Shown here: piece by piece, positions 16,680 to 24,570 of the stretch
Numbering within the stretch: the first letter of the stretch is position 1
Layout: each line of letters opens with the position of its first letter
Origin: an uncultured Collinsella sp.
GTDB lineage: Bacteria > Actinomycetota > Coriobacteriia > Coriobacteriales > Coriobacteriaceae
Length of the DNA: 52,752 nt
Assembly: GCA_900541015.1 (NCBI GenBank)
Contig: UQIB01000017.1
Location: 1 to 52,752 of the forward strand
Direction of reading: 5' to 3'
Position numbers and translations under genes: made by a program
The notes under the pieces: generated by a model
What the model was told of the DNA's origin: nothing
What the model saw: the letters and a program-made list of their open reading frames with translations, nothing else
Database searches by the model: none

Positions 16680-18158
16680 CTACTCGACCGTATCGACCGT
16701 TGCCGCAACGTTACCGTCTGCCATGCGCACGCGGATGGCGTCGCCGGGCTTAAAGGTCTTGGCGCTCGTGGCCACACCATCATCGCTGTACGCGATGGAA
16801 TAGCCACGAGCAAGCACCTTGAGCGGTGACAGGGCATCGAGTGAGGCTGCCGCACGGCCCAGGTCGGACGCGGGCTTGTTGAGCATCGTGCGCCCCTGAT
16901 GCTCCAGGCGGGAACTCGCAAGCGTGAGCGCATGGCGCTTGCCATCGAGCCCCGAGGTGCTTGCGATCAAGCGCTCGGGCAGACGCTCGAAGTTGGAACG
17001 GAAGGCCCCGACCGAACGCGTTATGGCGCCGGACAGACGATCGGCCGTCAGGGCAAGCTCGGACTCGCGACGCTCAACCATAAACGTTGGATCATTAAGG
17101 CACGGGCGGCACGCGGCTGCATCGAGCGCGTCGCCCAAACGAGCCGTATAGGTGTCCCAGGCACGACGACCGCGTTGGTCGAGCATTTCCAGATCGACCT
17201 GGGCCGACCCGATCATCGATGCCATCGCGGCACCCAGGCGCTGATGGCGCGCCTCGAGCACATCGGCCAACTCCGTCATAGCCGGCGCCACCGATTCGGC
17301 CGCCGCCGTGGGCGTGGAGGCGCGGCGGTCGCTCACCATATCGCAGATCGAGGTATCGGGCTCATGGCCAATGCCGGTCACCACGGGCACAGGACAAGCC
17401 GCCACCGCGCGGGCAAGCTCCTCGTCATTAAAGGTCATAAGGTCCTCAAAGGAGCCGCCGCCGCGCACCAACAAAATACAGTCGGGCGCCGGCGTAATGG
17501 AAGCGGCGCGGCGCAAGCCCTCTATGAGCTCTGTCGGAGCACCCTCGCCTTGAACCTTGGCGCCCACGCAGACGAGCTCGACGAGCGGGTTGCGACGACG
17601 CAACGTGCGCTTGACGTCGTCGATTACGGCACCCGAAAGCGAGGTGACGACCGCCACGCGGGAGCAGAACACCGGGATGCGGCGCTTGCGCGCTTCGTCC
17701 ATCAGGCCCTCGCGGCGTAGCTTTTCGGCCAGCTGCGCCACTTGTTGACGCAGCAGACCCTCCCCCGCCAGCGAAAACGAGCGGGCGACGAAGCTCATGC
17801 GACCCGTAGGCTTGTAGAGATTGAAGCTGCCCTTAAAGCTTACCTGCATGCCGTCGCGCAAGTCGAAGGTGCGCTTAAGGTAGGCGCCCTTCCAGATGAT
17901 GCAGTCGACGGCGGCCGAGTCGTCTTTAATCTGGAAGTAACAGTGGCCGCTTCGGGCGTTGGGACCACGGAAACCCGTGACCTCGCCCAAAACGCTCAGT
18001 TGCGGAATGGCATCGAGCGCGCCGGCGGCGATTTCTACCGCCTGGCTCACGCTGAGCTCTTTGCGCTCCTGCTCGTCCGATCCGTCGAACTCGGCGGAAA
18101 CGCTATTGCCGGTCAGATTCCAGCCTGCCACGCAGCCCCCTTTCGTCATCGTGCACAT
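16680..18158 (-). CDS. xseA: Exodeoxyribonuclease VII large subunit
   Basis: 492 residues. N-terminal OB-fold (about 35-135, with VLGEVTGFRG and FQIKDDSAAVDCIIW), then the catalytic domain with VTSLSGAVIDDV, VRGGGSFEDLMTFNDE and TGIGHEPDTSICD, followed by a long coiled-coil region and a C-terminal beta tail (LARGYSIA). Matches the family in length and order. Start is uncertain: ATGs at 18158 and 18149 and a GTG a few codons later, the last with a good AAAGGGGG RBS. First gene of the exonuclease VII operon. Confidence 0.93.
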   Translation of the reverse strand: MCTMTKGGCVAGWNLTGNSVSAEFDGSDEQERKELSVSQAVEIAAGALDAIPQLSVLGEVTGFRGPNARSGHCYFQIKDDSAAVDCIIWKGAYLKRTFDLRDGMQVSFKGSFNLYKPTGRMSFVARSFSLAGEGLLRQQVAQLAEKLRREGLMDEARKRRIPVFCSRVAVVTSLSGAVIDDVKRTLRRRNPLVELVCVGAKVQGEGAPTELIEGLRRAASITPAPDCILLVRGGGSFEDLMTFNDEELARAVAACPVPVVTGIGHEPDTSICDMVSDRRASTPTAAAESVAPAMTELADVLEARHQRLGAAMASMIGSAQVDLEMLDQRGRRAWDTYTARLGDALDAAACRPCLNDPTFMVERRESELALTADRLSGAITRSVGAFRSNFERLPERLIASTSGLDGKRHALTLASSRLEHQGRTMLNKPASDLGRAAASLDALSPLKVLARGYSIAYSDDGVATSAKTFKPGDAIRVRMADGNVAATVDTVE

Positions 18159-18200
18159 GGGCTCCGGCCCTGCGCAAATTTAAGTCCAACACATAGTACA

Positions 18201-18230
18201 GCGCCGCGGGGACACGAATCCCCGCGGCGC
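18201..18230 (-). terminator. Strong hairpin after the YugP-like gene
   Basis: Perfect stem GCGCCGCGGGGA / TCCCCGCGGCGC between the YugP-like stop and xseA. No U-tract on either strand, so termination is inferred from position. Confidence 0.55.
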
Positions 18231-18246
18231 CCAGCGACCCAATTTG

Positions 18247-18951
18247 TTATCGGTTGGAGTTTCTGTTGTAGCGAGCCATAAGATAGAGCAGCTGAATAAT
18301 CGAGGTGAGCGCAGCGGCAACATAGGTAAGCGCGGCGGCCGTCAGTACCTTCTTGGCACCGTTGACCTGCTTGGAACTCATACCCGACTGCTCGATGTAC
18401 GCCACGGCGCGTCGGCTGGCGTCAATCTCGACAGGCAGCGTAACGAGTTGGAACAGTACACTAAACGAGAAGAAGATCAACGCGAGGGATGTGAGCCCGG
18501 CAATGTTCATAAACAGACCCAAGAGCAACACGATGGTCCAGGTGTTCTGGGTAAAGTTGACGACCGGCACGAGGGCGGTACGTACTTTCATCATGGCATA
18601 GCCGCTTTGACGCTGGGCGGCATGGCCCGCCTCGTGGCAGGCGACGGCAACGCTTGCGACCGAACCGCCCGAACGGTTGGCATCCGACAGATACAGGTTG
18701 TTATCCTGCGGGTTGTAATGGTCGGTGAGCTCACCGGCAACACCCTTGATACCCACGGCATTGCAACCGTTGGCGTCAAGCATGCGGCGAGCAACCGTGG
18801 CGCCCGTGTCGCCGTCCGAGCGAACCTTGGACCAGGTCTTGTACGTCGAATTGATATAGCTCTGCGCAGCAAGGCCAAGCACCGTGCAGACAAGAACAAC
18901 CAGCAGGTACAGCGGGTCGATGCCAAAGCCGTATCCATAGTAATAAGGCAT
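18247..18951 (-). CDS. YugP-like membrane zinc metallopeptidase
   Basis: 234 residues. The zinc site is HEAGHAAQ (HExxH) near residue 105. Transmembrane segments lie at the N-terminus (PLYLLVVLVCTVLGLA), at about 125-165 and at the C-terminus. The YWRW-like hydrophilic stretch after TM1 (NSTYKTWSKVRS) and the DHYNPQDNNLYLS segment before HExxH match YugP-type putative neutral zinc metallopeptidases. Substrate unknown, possibly membrane-protein quality control. It starts 64 bases after RNase D in the same direction. Confidence 0.88.
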   Translation of the reverse strand: MPYYYGYGFGIDPLYLLVVLVCTVLGLAAQSYINSTYKTWSKVRSDGDTGATVARRMLDANGCNAVGIKGVAGELTDHYNPQDNNLYLSDANRSGGSVASVAVACHEAGHAAQRQSGYAMMKVRTALVPVVNFTQNTWTIVLLLGLFMNIAGLTSLALIFFSFSVLFQLVTLPVEIDASRRAVAYIEQSGMSSKQVNGAKKVLTAAALTYVAAALTSIIQLLYLMARYNRNSNR

Positions 18952-19015
18952 GCGAATTCCTCCGAGTCGAGTTACACGTTGGAGGCATTTTACCCATTCA
19001 AGCGGCTAGGCTTCC

Positions 19016-20149
19016 CTACAGCAATTCGATTTTTCCGTCCTTCACGGTGAGTCCCATGTTGCCCGAGAGCAAATCGTCCAGGCGCGAGCCAACGAGCTCA
19101 AAGCGCCAGCCTTCGCGCAGGGGGCTCTGCTCGGGGTGCTCAATATAGTCGGCCAGGTCATCGCGCGAGGCAATGACCGAGGTCGCCACGCCCGAGCGCT
19201 CGGCAACTAGGCGAATGAGCGCATACATCAGGTCCGTCACGCTCTCCAACTCCGGCGAAATCTGACGGTGCCCGCGCACCATGAGCGGCAGGCGATCGTG
19301 CGGGCAGCTCGCGCCGCGCTTGATGGCCATGAGCGCACCGTCCACGTCGCGCTCCCCCAACTGATCGGTACCGCGAATGCTACGGAACTCCTCAACGCGC
19401 ACGGGATTGCGCTTAACGAGCGCAAGTAGCGTGTCGTCGGACATGACCCACTTACGCGGGATGTTACGGCGCTCGGCGCGGTCCTCGCGCCAGGCGGCGA
19501 GCTCGCGCGCGATGCCCAACTGGTGACGGCTGCACGAATTGATGCGTTTGACCTTGCGGAACGCCTCGTGGCGATCGGCGCGATAGTGCGACTCGTCAGC
19601 CAGCGGGCGCAGCTCGTCGAGCACCCAGTCCACGCGGCCCAGCTCGCGCAGGCGGCTCATCATCTCGGTATAGGCGACAATCAGGTACTTGACGTCATCG
19701 ATCGCGTACTCAATCTGCTTATCAGTCAGCGGGCGACGCGACCAGTCGGTCAGTGACTCGGTCTTGGGCAATGAGACGCCGCAAAACGCCTGCACGAGCG
19801 CGCCGTAGGAAATCTGCTGGCGCTCGCCCAAAAAGGCGGCGGCCACCTGCGTGTCAAAAATCGGACGCGGCAGCACGCCTACGGTATGGAGCATGACCTC
19901 CATATCCTGCGAGCAGGCGTGGAAGACCTTGATCACACTCTCGTCGGCCATAAGCTCGGCCAGCGGCGATAGGTCGTCGATTACCAGGGGATCGACCGCG
20001 ACGCTCTCGGCAGGGGTGGCAATCTGAACCAAGCACAGACGCGGATGGAACGTGCGCTCGCGCAAAAACTCGGTATCGACGGCAATCGCGTCGAACTCAC
20101 GGGCGCGCTGGCAAAAGTCGAGTAGAGCCTGATGTGTGGAAATGTACAT
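19016..20149 (-). CDS. rnd: Ribonuclease D
   Basis: 377-residue DEDDy 3'-5' exoribonuclease, acting in tRNA and structured RNA 3' processing. ExoI: AVDTEFLRERT; ExoII: VFHACSQDMEV; ExoIII: YAIDDVKYLIVAY with the catalytic Tyr. An HRDC domain follows (residues about 205-285, including ELAAWREDRAERRNIPRKWV). I chose the ATG at 20149 (MYISTHQALLDF), the usual family start; a longer version from a GTG at 20185 has no homologous counterpart. Divergent from the downstream plus-strand lipid kinase. Confidence 0.9.
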   Translation of the reverse strand: MYISTHQALLDFCQRAREFDAIAVDTEFLRERTFHPRLCLVQIATPAESVAVDPLVIDDLSPLAELMADESVIKVFHACSQDMEVMLHTVGVLPRPIFDTQVAAAFLGERQQISYGALVQAFCGVSLPKTESLTDWSRRPLTDKQIEYAIDDVKYLIVAYTEMMSRLRELGRVDWVLDELRPLADESHYRADRHEAFRKVKRINSCSRHQLGIARELAAWREDRAERRNIPRKWVMSDDTLLALVKRNPVRVEEFRSIRGTDQLGERDVDGALMAIKRGASCPHDRLPLMVRGHRQISPELESVTDLMYALIRLVAERSGVATSVIASRDDLADYIEHPEQSPLREGWRFELVGSRLDDLLSGNMGLTVKDGKIELL

Positions 20150-20247
20150 ATCAACCCATCGAATAAGGTTAGGCCCGAAAAACACGGGTAGGATATCGGC
20201 ATTGCCTTACAACTATACTCGGTTAGTCACAGAACGGGAACGTAAGT

Positions 20248-21165
20248 ATGCGCTGCCTTATCATCCACAACCCGGCATCGGGCCCCAGCTCAGATGAAAT
20301 CTACGCATTCACGCACGCCCTCGCGCAGGGCGGCGACGAGGTCGTGATGCGCTTTATCGGCGATGGCATGGAACCCGAGGACGCCGTGGCGGACGTGCGC
20401 GAATTCGATCGCGTGGTCGTTTCGGGCGGCGACGGCACCGTCTCCAACGTGCTCGACCAGATGCGCGGATGCGGTGTCCCCACGCTCGTCTTCCCCTCCG
20501 GTACGGCCTGCCTGTTCTTCAACAACATCGGCAATGCCCCCGAGGCAGCGGCGCTTGCCAAGGCCTGCCGCGCCGGTCGCACGGTCAAAGTCGACATGGG
20601 CGAGCTCTTTTGGCTCGACGAGAACGGCAACGAGAAGCGCCACGGCTTTATCATCATCGCCGGCTCGGGCTTCGACGCCGAGATCATGATGAAGGCCGCC
20701 CCCACCAAAAACGATATCGGCGAGATCGCCTATTTCCTGTCGGCGCTCGCCACACCCAACCCCACGGTGGCGCACTTTACGATTGAGCATGACGGCATTG
20801 TCGAGGAGCTCGATGGCATCTGCTGCATGGCCGGCAACACCTCGGTCATCCAAAACGACATCAACCTGTTCCCCGACTGCCGCATGAACGATGGCATGGT
20901 CGACATTGCGGTCATCGAACCCGTGCGCACCGTGCAGCTGCTGCCTACCGTGATCACCGCTGCGCTTGACCCCGCCGGCAAGGTACTCGGGCGCCCGCAG
21001 TTCAAGATCATCCAGACCAAGGAAGCCAAGATCACCTGCACCCCGTCACTGGGCATGCAGTTCGATGGCGAGATTATCTCCAGTAATTCGGGCGTCTTTG
21101 GAGCCCGCGCGCTTCCACAATGCCTCGACCTCATCGTCGACGAATTCTCCCCGCTCGGAAAATAG
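20248..21165 (+). CDS. Diacylglycerol kinase catalytic-domain (DagK/YegS-like) lipid kinase
   Basis: 305 residues. Nucleotide-binding motifs NPASG at the N-terminus and VVSGGDGTVSNV around residue 56, plus FPSGTACLFF and the late MQFDGE motif, place it in the DAGK/LCB5 family. It probably phosphorylates diacylglycerol or a related lipid at the membrane to recycle it to phosphatidate. GGGAACG RBS upstream. A 30-codon membrane peptide follows 9 bases after the stop. Confidence 0.88.
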   Translation: MRCLIIHNPASGPSSDEIYAFTHALAQGGDEVVMRFIGDGMEPEDAVADVREFDRVVVSGGDGTVSNVLDQMRGCGVPTLVFPSGTACLFFNNIGNAPEAAALAKACRAGRTVKVDMGELFWLDENGNEKRHGFIIIAGSGFDAEIMMKAAPTKNDIGEIAYFLSALATPNPTVAHFTIEHDGIVEELDGICCMAGNTSVIQNDINLFPDCRMNDGMVDIAVIEPVRTVQLLPTVITAALDPAGKVLGRPQFKIIQTKEAKITCTPSLGMQFDGEIISSNSGVFGARALPQCLDLIVDEFSPLGK

Positions 21166-21174
21166 GAGGACCCT

Positions 21175-21267
21175 ATGAACGACAATCCCCTGCTCGGCTT
21201 TATCATCATCGTTTTGGCCATGCTCGTCGGCTATGCGATCAACGTGATCCACCGCCGGAAGAAGTAA
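21175..21267 (+). CDS. 30-residue single-span membrane peptide
   Basis: Small ORF with a perfect RBS (AGGAGGA) 6 bases from its ATG, located 9 bases after the lipid kinase stop. The product has a short polar N-terminus (MNDNP), one hydrophobic helix of about 18 residues (LLGFIIIVLAMLVGYAI) and a positively charged tail (HRRKK), giving a clear topology. Terminator follows at 21303. No function can be assigned; co-expression with the kinase is likely. Confidence 0.7.
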   Translation: MNDNPLLGFIIIVLAMLVGYAINVIHRRKK

Positions 21268-21302
21268 TTCCACATTGGTATGATATTCATCCAATTATCG
21301 TC

Positions 21303-21347
21303 TCCCCTGCTGTTTATGCATTTGCCAAACAGCGGGGGATTTTCTTT
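21303..21347 (+). terminator. Terminator after the lipid kinase/peptide operon
   Basis: Stem TCCCCTGCTGTTT / AAACAGCGGGGGA followed by TTTTCTTT. Confidence 0.88.
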
Positions 21348-21574
21348 ACGCCCCGTGCAAAGCGCTTTATTCAGGTACAGTAATTGCAGGGTGCCTTTAT
21401 TTAAGTAAAGCTACGAAATGAGTATTCTTATCCGCTCATCGCATATTTTGGGACGCTCATCGAGTATTTCGTCGAATTAGATGAATACTCTTTAGACTTC
21501 CGATAGGCTAATAGATGTATTTATTAGCTGAAGCTCCGTACGGTTTCGCGGGGTTTCAACGGTTGGGAGGGATT

Positions 21575-23377
21575 ATGAGGTTTACTCATCCTGTCAACAC
21601 GCTCAAAAAGCTCGGCTGCGGCCTTGCGTTTGGAGCAGCGGCCATCATGGCCATGCCGACTTCGGCACTCGCCTGCACCCAGATCTACATGGGCAGCAAG
21701 CTCACGGCAGACGGCAACACGTATTACGGCCGTTCCGAGGACTTCGGTCCGCGCTATGTCAAGCACTTTGGCATTGAGCCCGCACACAAGGACGGCAACG
21801 AGTACACCTCGGTCGAGTCCGGTTTTGAGTACAAGTCCAAGGGCGCAACCTACCGCTACACCTTCGTTCGCGACAACCCCTCGCAGTGGGAAGATCGCTA
21901 CGACGCATATTCCGAGGCAGGCATCAACGAGAAGGGCGTCTCCTGCTCTGCCACGTTGAGCACCTCCTATAACGAGAAGGCCGAAGAGGCCGACCCCATC
22001 ACCGAGGAGACTGGCATTGGCGAATACAGCTATGCCAGCGTCATCCTGGGCGAGAGCGCCACGGCCCGCGAGGGCGTCGAGCTCATCGGCAGCCTGATCG
22101 ACGAGCAGGGCGTCTGCTCCAACGATCAGATCATCATCGCCGACAGCACCGAGACCTGGTTGTTCGCCGCGCTTTCCGGCCATCAGTGGATTGCCATGAG
22201 GCTCACCGACGACATCGCCTCGCTCAACCCCAACATCGGCAACCTCACCTATGATGTCGACTTAGACGACACTGAGAACTGCCTCCACTCCGAGGACATC
22301 GAGTCCATGCCAAAGGAGAAGGGCTTTGCCGAGTACACCGACGGCAAGTTCGACGTCGCCAAGACCTACGGCGAGGAGATTAGCGAGGCCGGTATGCACC
22401 AGTGGTCGCGCTATGTCCAGGGCCGCGATTACTTCATGGCCCCGCTGGCTGAAGGCACTGACTACGAGATCGTCAAGGACGAGCGCGAAGAGGCTCGCGC
22501 CACGACCGGCGCCCTGGTCCACGAGATGCAGCCGCTGTTCTTCCAGCCCGGCAAGTCCGACTGGAACACCTTTGAGATGATACGTTCCTTCGCCGCTCGC
22601 GGCGAGAATGTCGCCGGCCTCAACGCCAACACCGACGGCGCCTATGCCATCGGCTCCAACCGCAACACCGAGATCCACACCTTCCAGATCCGTCACGGCA
22701 TGGATCCCGAGATCGCGACCATCCAGTGGGAGATGCTCTCCAACGCTGAGTTCTCCGTCGCCATCCCCCTCTACTCCGCACTGCTCACCGAGGTCAGCCC
22801 CTGCTTCAGCGATCAGGATGTCCCCTTCGATCACTGCGAAGAGGAAGACGTCGTGAACAACGAGGAGCCCAAGAACTCCATCAACTACGTCCTCATGGAC
22901 ATCAACACGCTCGCCTATGAGAACCGCGACCACTGCGCCACCGGCGTCCGCGCCTATCTCGACGCCCTGCAGAAGGAACTCATCGAGCAGAACCTGACCG
23001 TCGACGAGGCCATGCAGGCCACCGAGGGCACCGAGGCCCGTACCGCCCTGGCAAACAAGGCCGGCAATGCTGCCACCGAGAACACCTACGTCAAGTGCAA
23101 GGCTATGCTCGAGGAGATGCGTGACTACCTCAAGGAGGAGGATTTCTCCGAGGAGTTCGTCCCGAGTGACTACGATGCCGACAACGACTGCCTGGTCGAG
23201 TCCATCACCTACGCCGACGAGGCCCTTTCCGATGAGGACGTGGCCGAGCCCGAGGCCGAAGAGGAAGAGGTCACCGAGGAGAAGTCCGGGGGCAACAACA
23301 TGGCCGCCATGGCCGTTGGCGCCGTCGTCATCATCGGTGTCTGCGCCTACGTGATCTATCGTCGCAAGAAGGCCTAA
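21575..23377 (+). CDS. Secreted, membrane-anchored C69-family dipeptidase
   Basis: 600 residues. Signal peptide (KKLGCGLAFGAAAIMAM then PTSALA) ends right before C34; C34-Thr is the N-terminal nucleophile expected in peptidase C69 (PepD-type Ntn hydrolases), so signal peptidase cleavage would itself unmask the active site. Supporting motifs: YYGRSEDFG, INEKGVSCSATLS, ETWLFAALSGHQW and NTEIHTFQIR. The end has an acidic linker, a transmembrane helix (MAVGAVVIIGVCAYVIY) and RRKKA, anchoring it outside the cell. Start at 21575 has a GGGAGGG RBS; an upstream in-frame ATG adds 20 residues before the signal peptide. Likely cleaves dipeptides for amino-acid uptake. Confidence 0.9.
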   Translation: MRFTHPVNTLKKLGCGLAFGAAAIMAMPTSALACTQIYMGSKLTADGNTYYGRSEDFGPRYVKHFGIEPAHKDGNEYTSVESGFEYKSKGATYRYTFVRDNPSQWEDRYDAYSEAGINEKGVSCSATLSTSYNEKAEEADPITEETGIGEYSYASVILGESATAREGVELIGSLIDEQGVCSNDQIIIADSTETWLFAALSGHQWIAMRLTDDIASLNPNIGNLTYDVDLDDTENCLHSEDIESMPKEKGFAEYTDGKFDVAKTYGEEISEAGMHQWSRYVQGRDYFMAPLAEGTDYEIVKDEREEARATTGALVHEMQPLFFQPGKSDWNTFEMIRSFAARGENVAGLNANTDGAYAIGSNRNTEIHTFQIRHGMDPEIATIQWEMLSNAEFSVAIPLYSALLTEVSPCFSDQDVPFDHCEEEDVVNNEEPKNSINYVLMDINTLAYENRDHCATGVRAYLDALQKELIEQNLTVDEAMQATEGTEARTALANKAGNAATENTYVKCKAMLEEMRDYLKEEDFSEEFVPSDYDADNDCLVESITYADEALSDEDVAEPEAEEEEVTEEKSGGNNMAAMAVGAVVIIGVCAYVIYRRKKA

Positions 23378-23392
23378 GGCCCTCATGTCCTA

Positions 23393-23440
23393 GCTGAGCG
23401 GGCGGGGCACATGAGTCACCACGCCCGCTCAGCCCGCTCT
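23393..23440 (+). terminator. Terminator after the C69 dipeptidase
   Basis: Perfect 12-bp stem GCTGAGCGGGCG / CGCCCGCTCAGC with a 17-base loop, followed by CCGCTCTTTT. Confidence 0.75.
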
Positions 23441-23570
23441 TTTGACCGGCGGGAAACCGCCTGAAATCTTTTCAAAAAAGATTTCCCCGCACACACTTCG
23501 CTGTGCTATAGTGCAGCGCAACAGCAACTAGGTGCGACCGCGCCACGGCATCACGAAAGGAGCCACCAAC

Positions 23571-23639
23571 ATGAAGAACACGATGAAGTCTCTCAACAAC
23601 TGGTGGTGGCGTGATGCGAATACGATCGGTCGACAGTGA
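23571..23639 (+). CDS. Tryptophan leader peptide (22 aa, Trp-Trp-Trp)
   Basis: A small ORF with RBS GAAAGGAG about 10 bases upstream encodes MKNTMKSLNNWWWRDANTIG then RQ and stop. Three consecutive Trp codons (11-13) form the hallmark of a ribosome-mediated trp attenuator. It is followed by complementary segments (GGCGTGA in the leader with TCACGCC at about 23645) and a classical terminator at 23675. The next gene is a TrpP-like ECF substrate-binding protein. When charged tRNA-Trp is scarce the ribosome should stall on the Trp codons and favour read-through. Confidence 0.88.
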   Translation: MKNTMKSLNNWWWRDANTIGRQ

Positions 23640-23674
23640 GTCCCTCACGCCTGTTTTTGCGCTCTAGGTGATTG

Positions 23675-23710
23675 GAAGGCCTCCGGTTTCGACCGGGGGC
23701 CTTTTTTCTA
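23675..23710 (+). terminator. Attenuator terminator of the trp leader
   Basis: Stem AAGGCCTCCGGT-TTCG-ACCGGGGGCCTT followed by TTTTCTA, 35 bases after the leader peptide stop and 75 bases before the S-component ATG. Position after a Trp-rich leader marks it as a conditional terminator. Confidence 0.88.
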
Positions 23711-23784
23711 TCTCGAGCCCGATCGCATTCGCATCACGCGCCTCCGCTTTTCTCTTGCACCCCCATTCCGAAAGGATTTTCACC

Positions 23785-24357
23785 ATGTCTCAGAACACCA
23801 CCGCCGCCCAGCCCCGCACCGTCCAGACCGCCGACCGCGGCAAACTCGACGTCCGCGCCCTCGTCCTGCTCGCCATCCTGCTCGCTGCCGGCTTCATCCT
23901 CAACTTCACCGTCGGCAAGGCCATCTCGGGCATCTCGGGCGGCATGATCAGCCCCGAGTTCATCATCTCGGCCTTCTGCCTCACCATCCTGGTCGTTCGC
24001 CCCAACATCGGCCAGGCGCTCGTCATTGGCCTCATCTCGGCTGCCGTGATCCAGATCACCACCACTTCGCCGTTCGTCGATTTTGCCGCCGAGGGCATCG
24101 CCGCCATGCTCATGGCCGGCATCGTCAACGCCGCCGGCAAGAACGGTCAGGTCAAGCCCGCCATCGCCATTGTTGCAACCTTCCTGACCACCTTTGTCTC
24201 CGGCGTCATCTTCATGGTCATCAAGATGGCCATGCTCGGCGTGGTAGGCGAGCTCGCCGCCGCCATGTTGCCCGTCGTCGCCATGACCGCCGTCTTTAAC
24301 GCCATTCTGGTCGGCGCCCTCTATCTGCCCATCCAGAAGGCCCTTAGGCTCAACTAA
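23785..24357 (+). CDS. ECF transporter S component, predicted tryptophan-specific (TrpP-like)
   Basis: 190-residue hydrophobic protein with about 5-6 membrane helices and a charged N-terminal tail (about 30 residues). The pattern of an N-terminal helix ending in Phe-Ile-Leu-Asn, a glycine-rich loop (GKAISGISGGMISPE) and an ITTTSPF turn resembles TrpP-type ECF substrate-binding components. Substrate assignment to tryptophan is mainly from the Trp leader attenuator directly upstream, and from a complete energising module (double ATPase and T component) downstream. Start at 23785 has a GAAAGGA RBS. No known S-component residue contacts could be verified by eye. Confidence 0.78.
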   Translation: MSQNTTAAQPRTVQTADRGKLDVRALVLLAILLAAGFILNFTVGKAISGISGGMISPEFIISAFCLTILVVRPNIGQALVIGLISAAVIQITTTSPFVDFAAEGIAAMLMAGIVNAAGKNGQVKPAIAIVATFLTTFVSGVIFMVIKMAMLGVVGELAAAMLPVVAMTAVFNAILVGALYLPIQKALRLN

Positions 24358-24363
24358 CCCGCT

Positions 24364-24464
24364 CGGCTTTACGAGCCACCCCATCTTGGCGTTCATTCGT
24401 CGCTCGCGTACCCAAGTACGCTTCGCTCCTCTTGCGCGCCAACCTGGGGCCCCTCGTAAAGCCG
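24364..24464. repeat. Nested palindrome B1 inside the ECF locus
   Basis: Outer arms 24364-24375 and 24453-24464 are perfect 12-bp reverse complements. Next inward an imperfect stem pairs ACCCCATCTTGGCG with CGCCAACCTGGGGC, and the centre is GCGTACCCAAGTACGC. The core is shared, in reverse orientation, with B2 at 50327-50426, but the outermost arms are not. It begins 7 bases after the S-component stop and could attenuate transcription into the ATPase gene. Confidence 0.8.
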
Positions 24465-24489
24465 TCTCCGTGCTTCACCACCAAAGACC

Positions 24490-24549
24490 GTCCCAAACAA
24501 CGAGCTTTTTTGGGACGTTCTTAAACGACTAGTCATTTAAGAACGTCCC
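24490..24549 (+). promoter_or_regulatory. Two mutually exclusive hairpins before the ECF ATPase
   Basis: Hairpin 1 pairs 24490-24497 (GTCCCAAA) with 24509-24516 (TTTGGGAC). Hairpin 2 pairs 24512-24525 (GGGACGTTCTTAAA) with 24536-24549, a perfect 14-bp stem whose loop is itself the palindrome GACTAGTC. They share GGGAC and cannot form together. The ATPase RBS starts about 11 bases downstream. It may be a REP-type repeat or an RNA switch. Confidence 0.6.
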
Positions 24550-24570
24550 CAATGACTATGAAAGGTATCC

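Noticed and set aside
18247..19050. Plus-strand open frame over the YugP-like gene
   Set aside because: Antisense shadow; the minus-strand product has HExxH and membrane helices.
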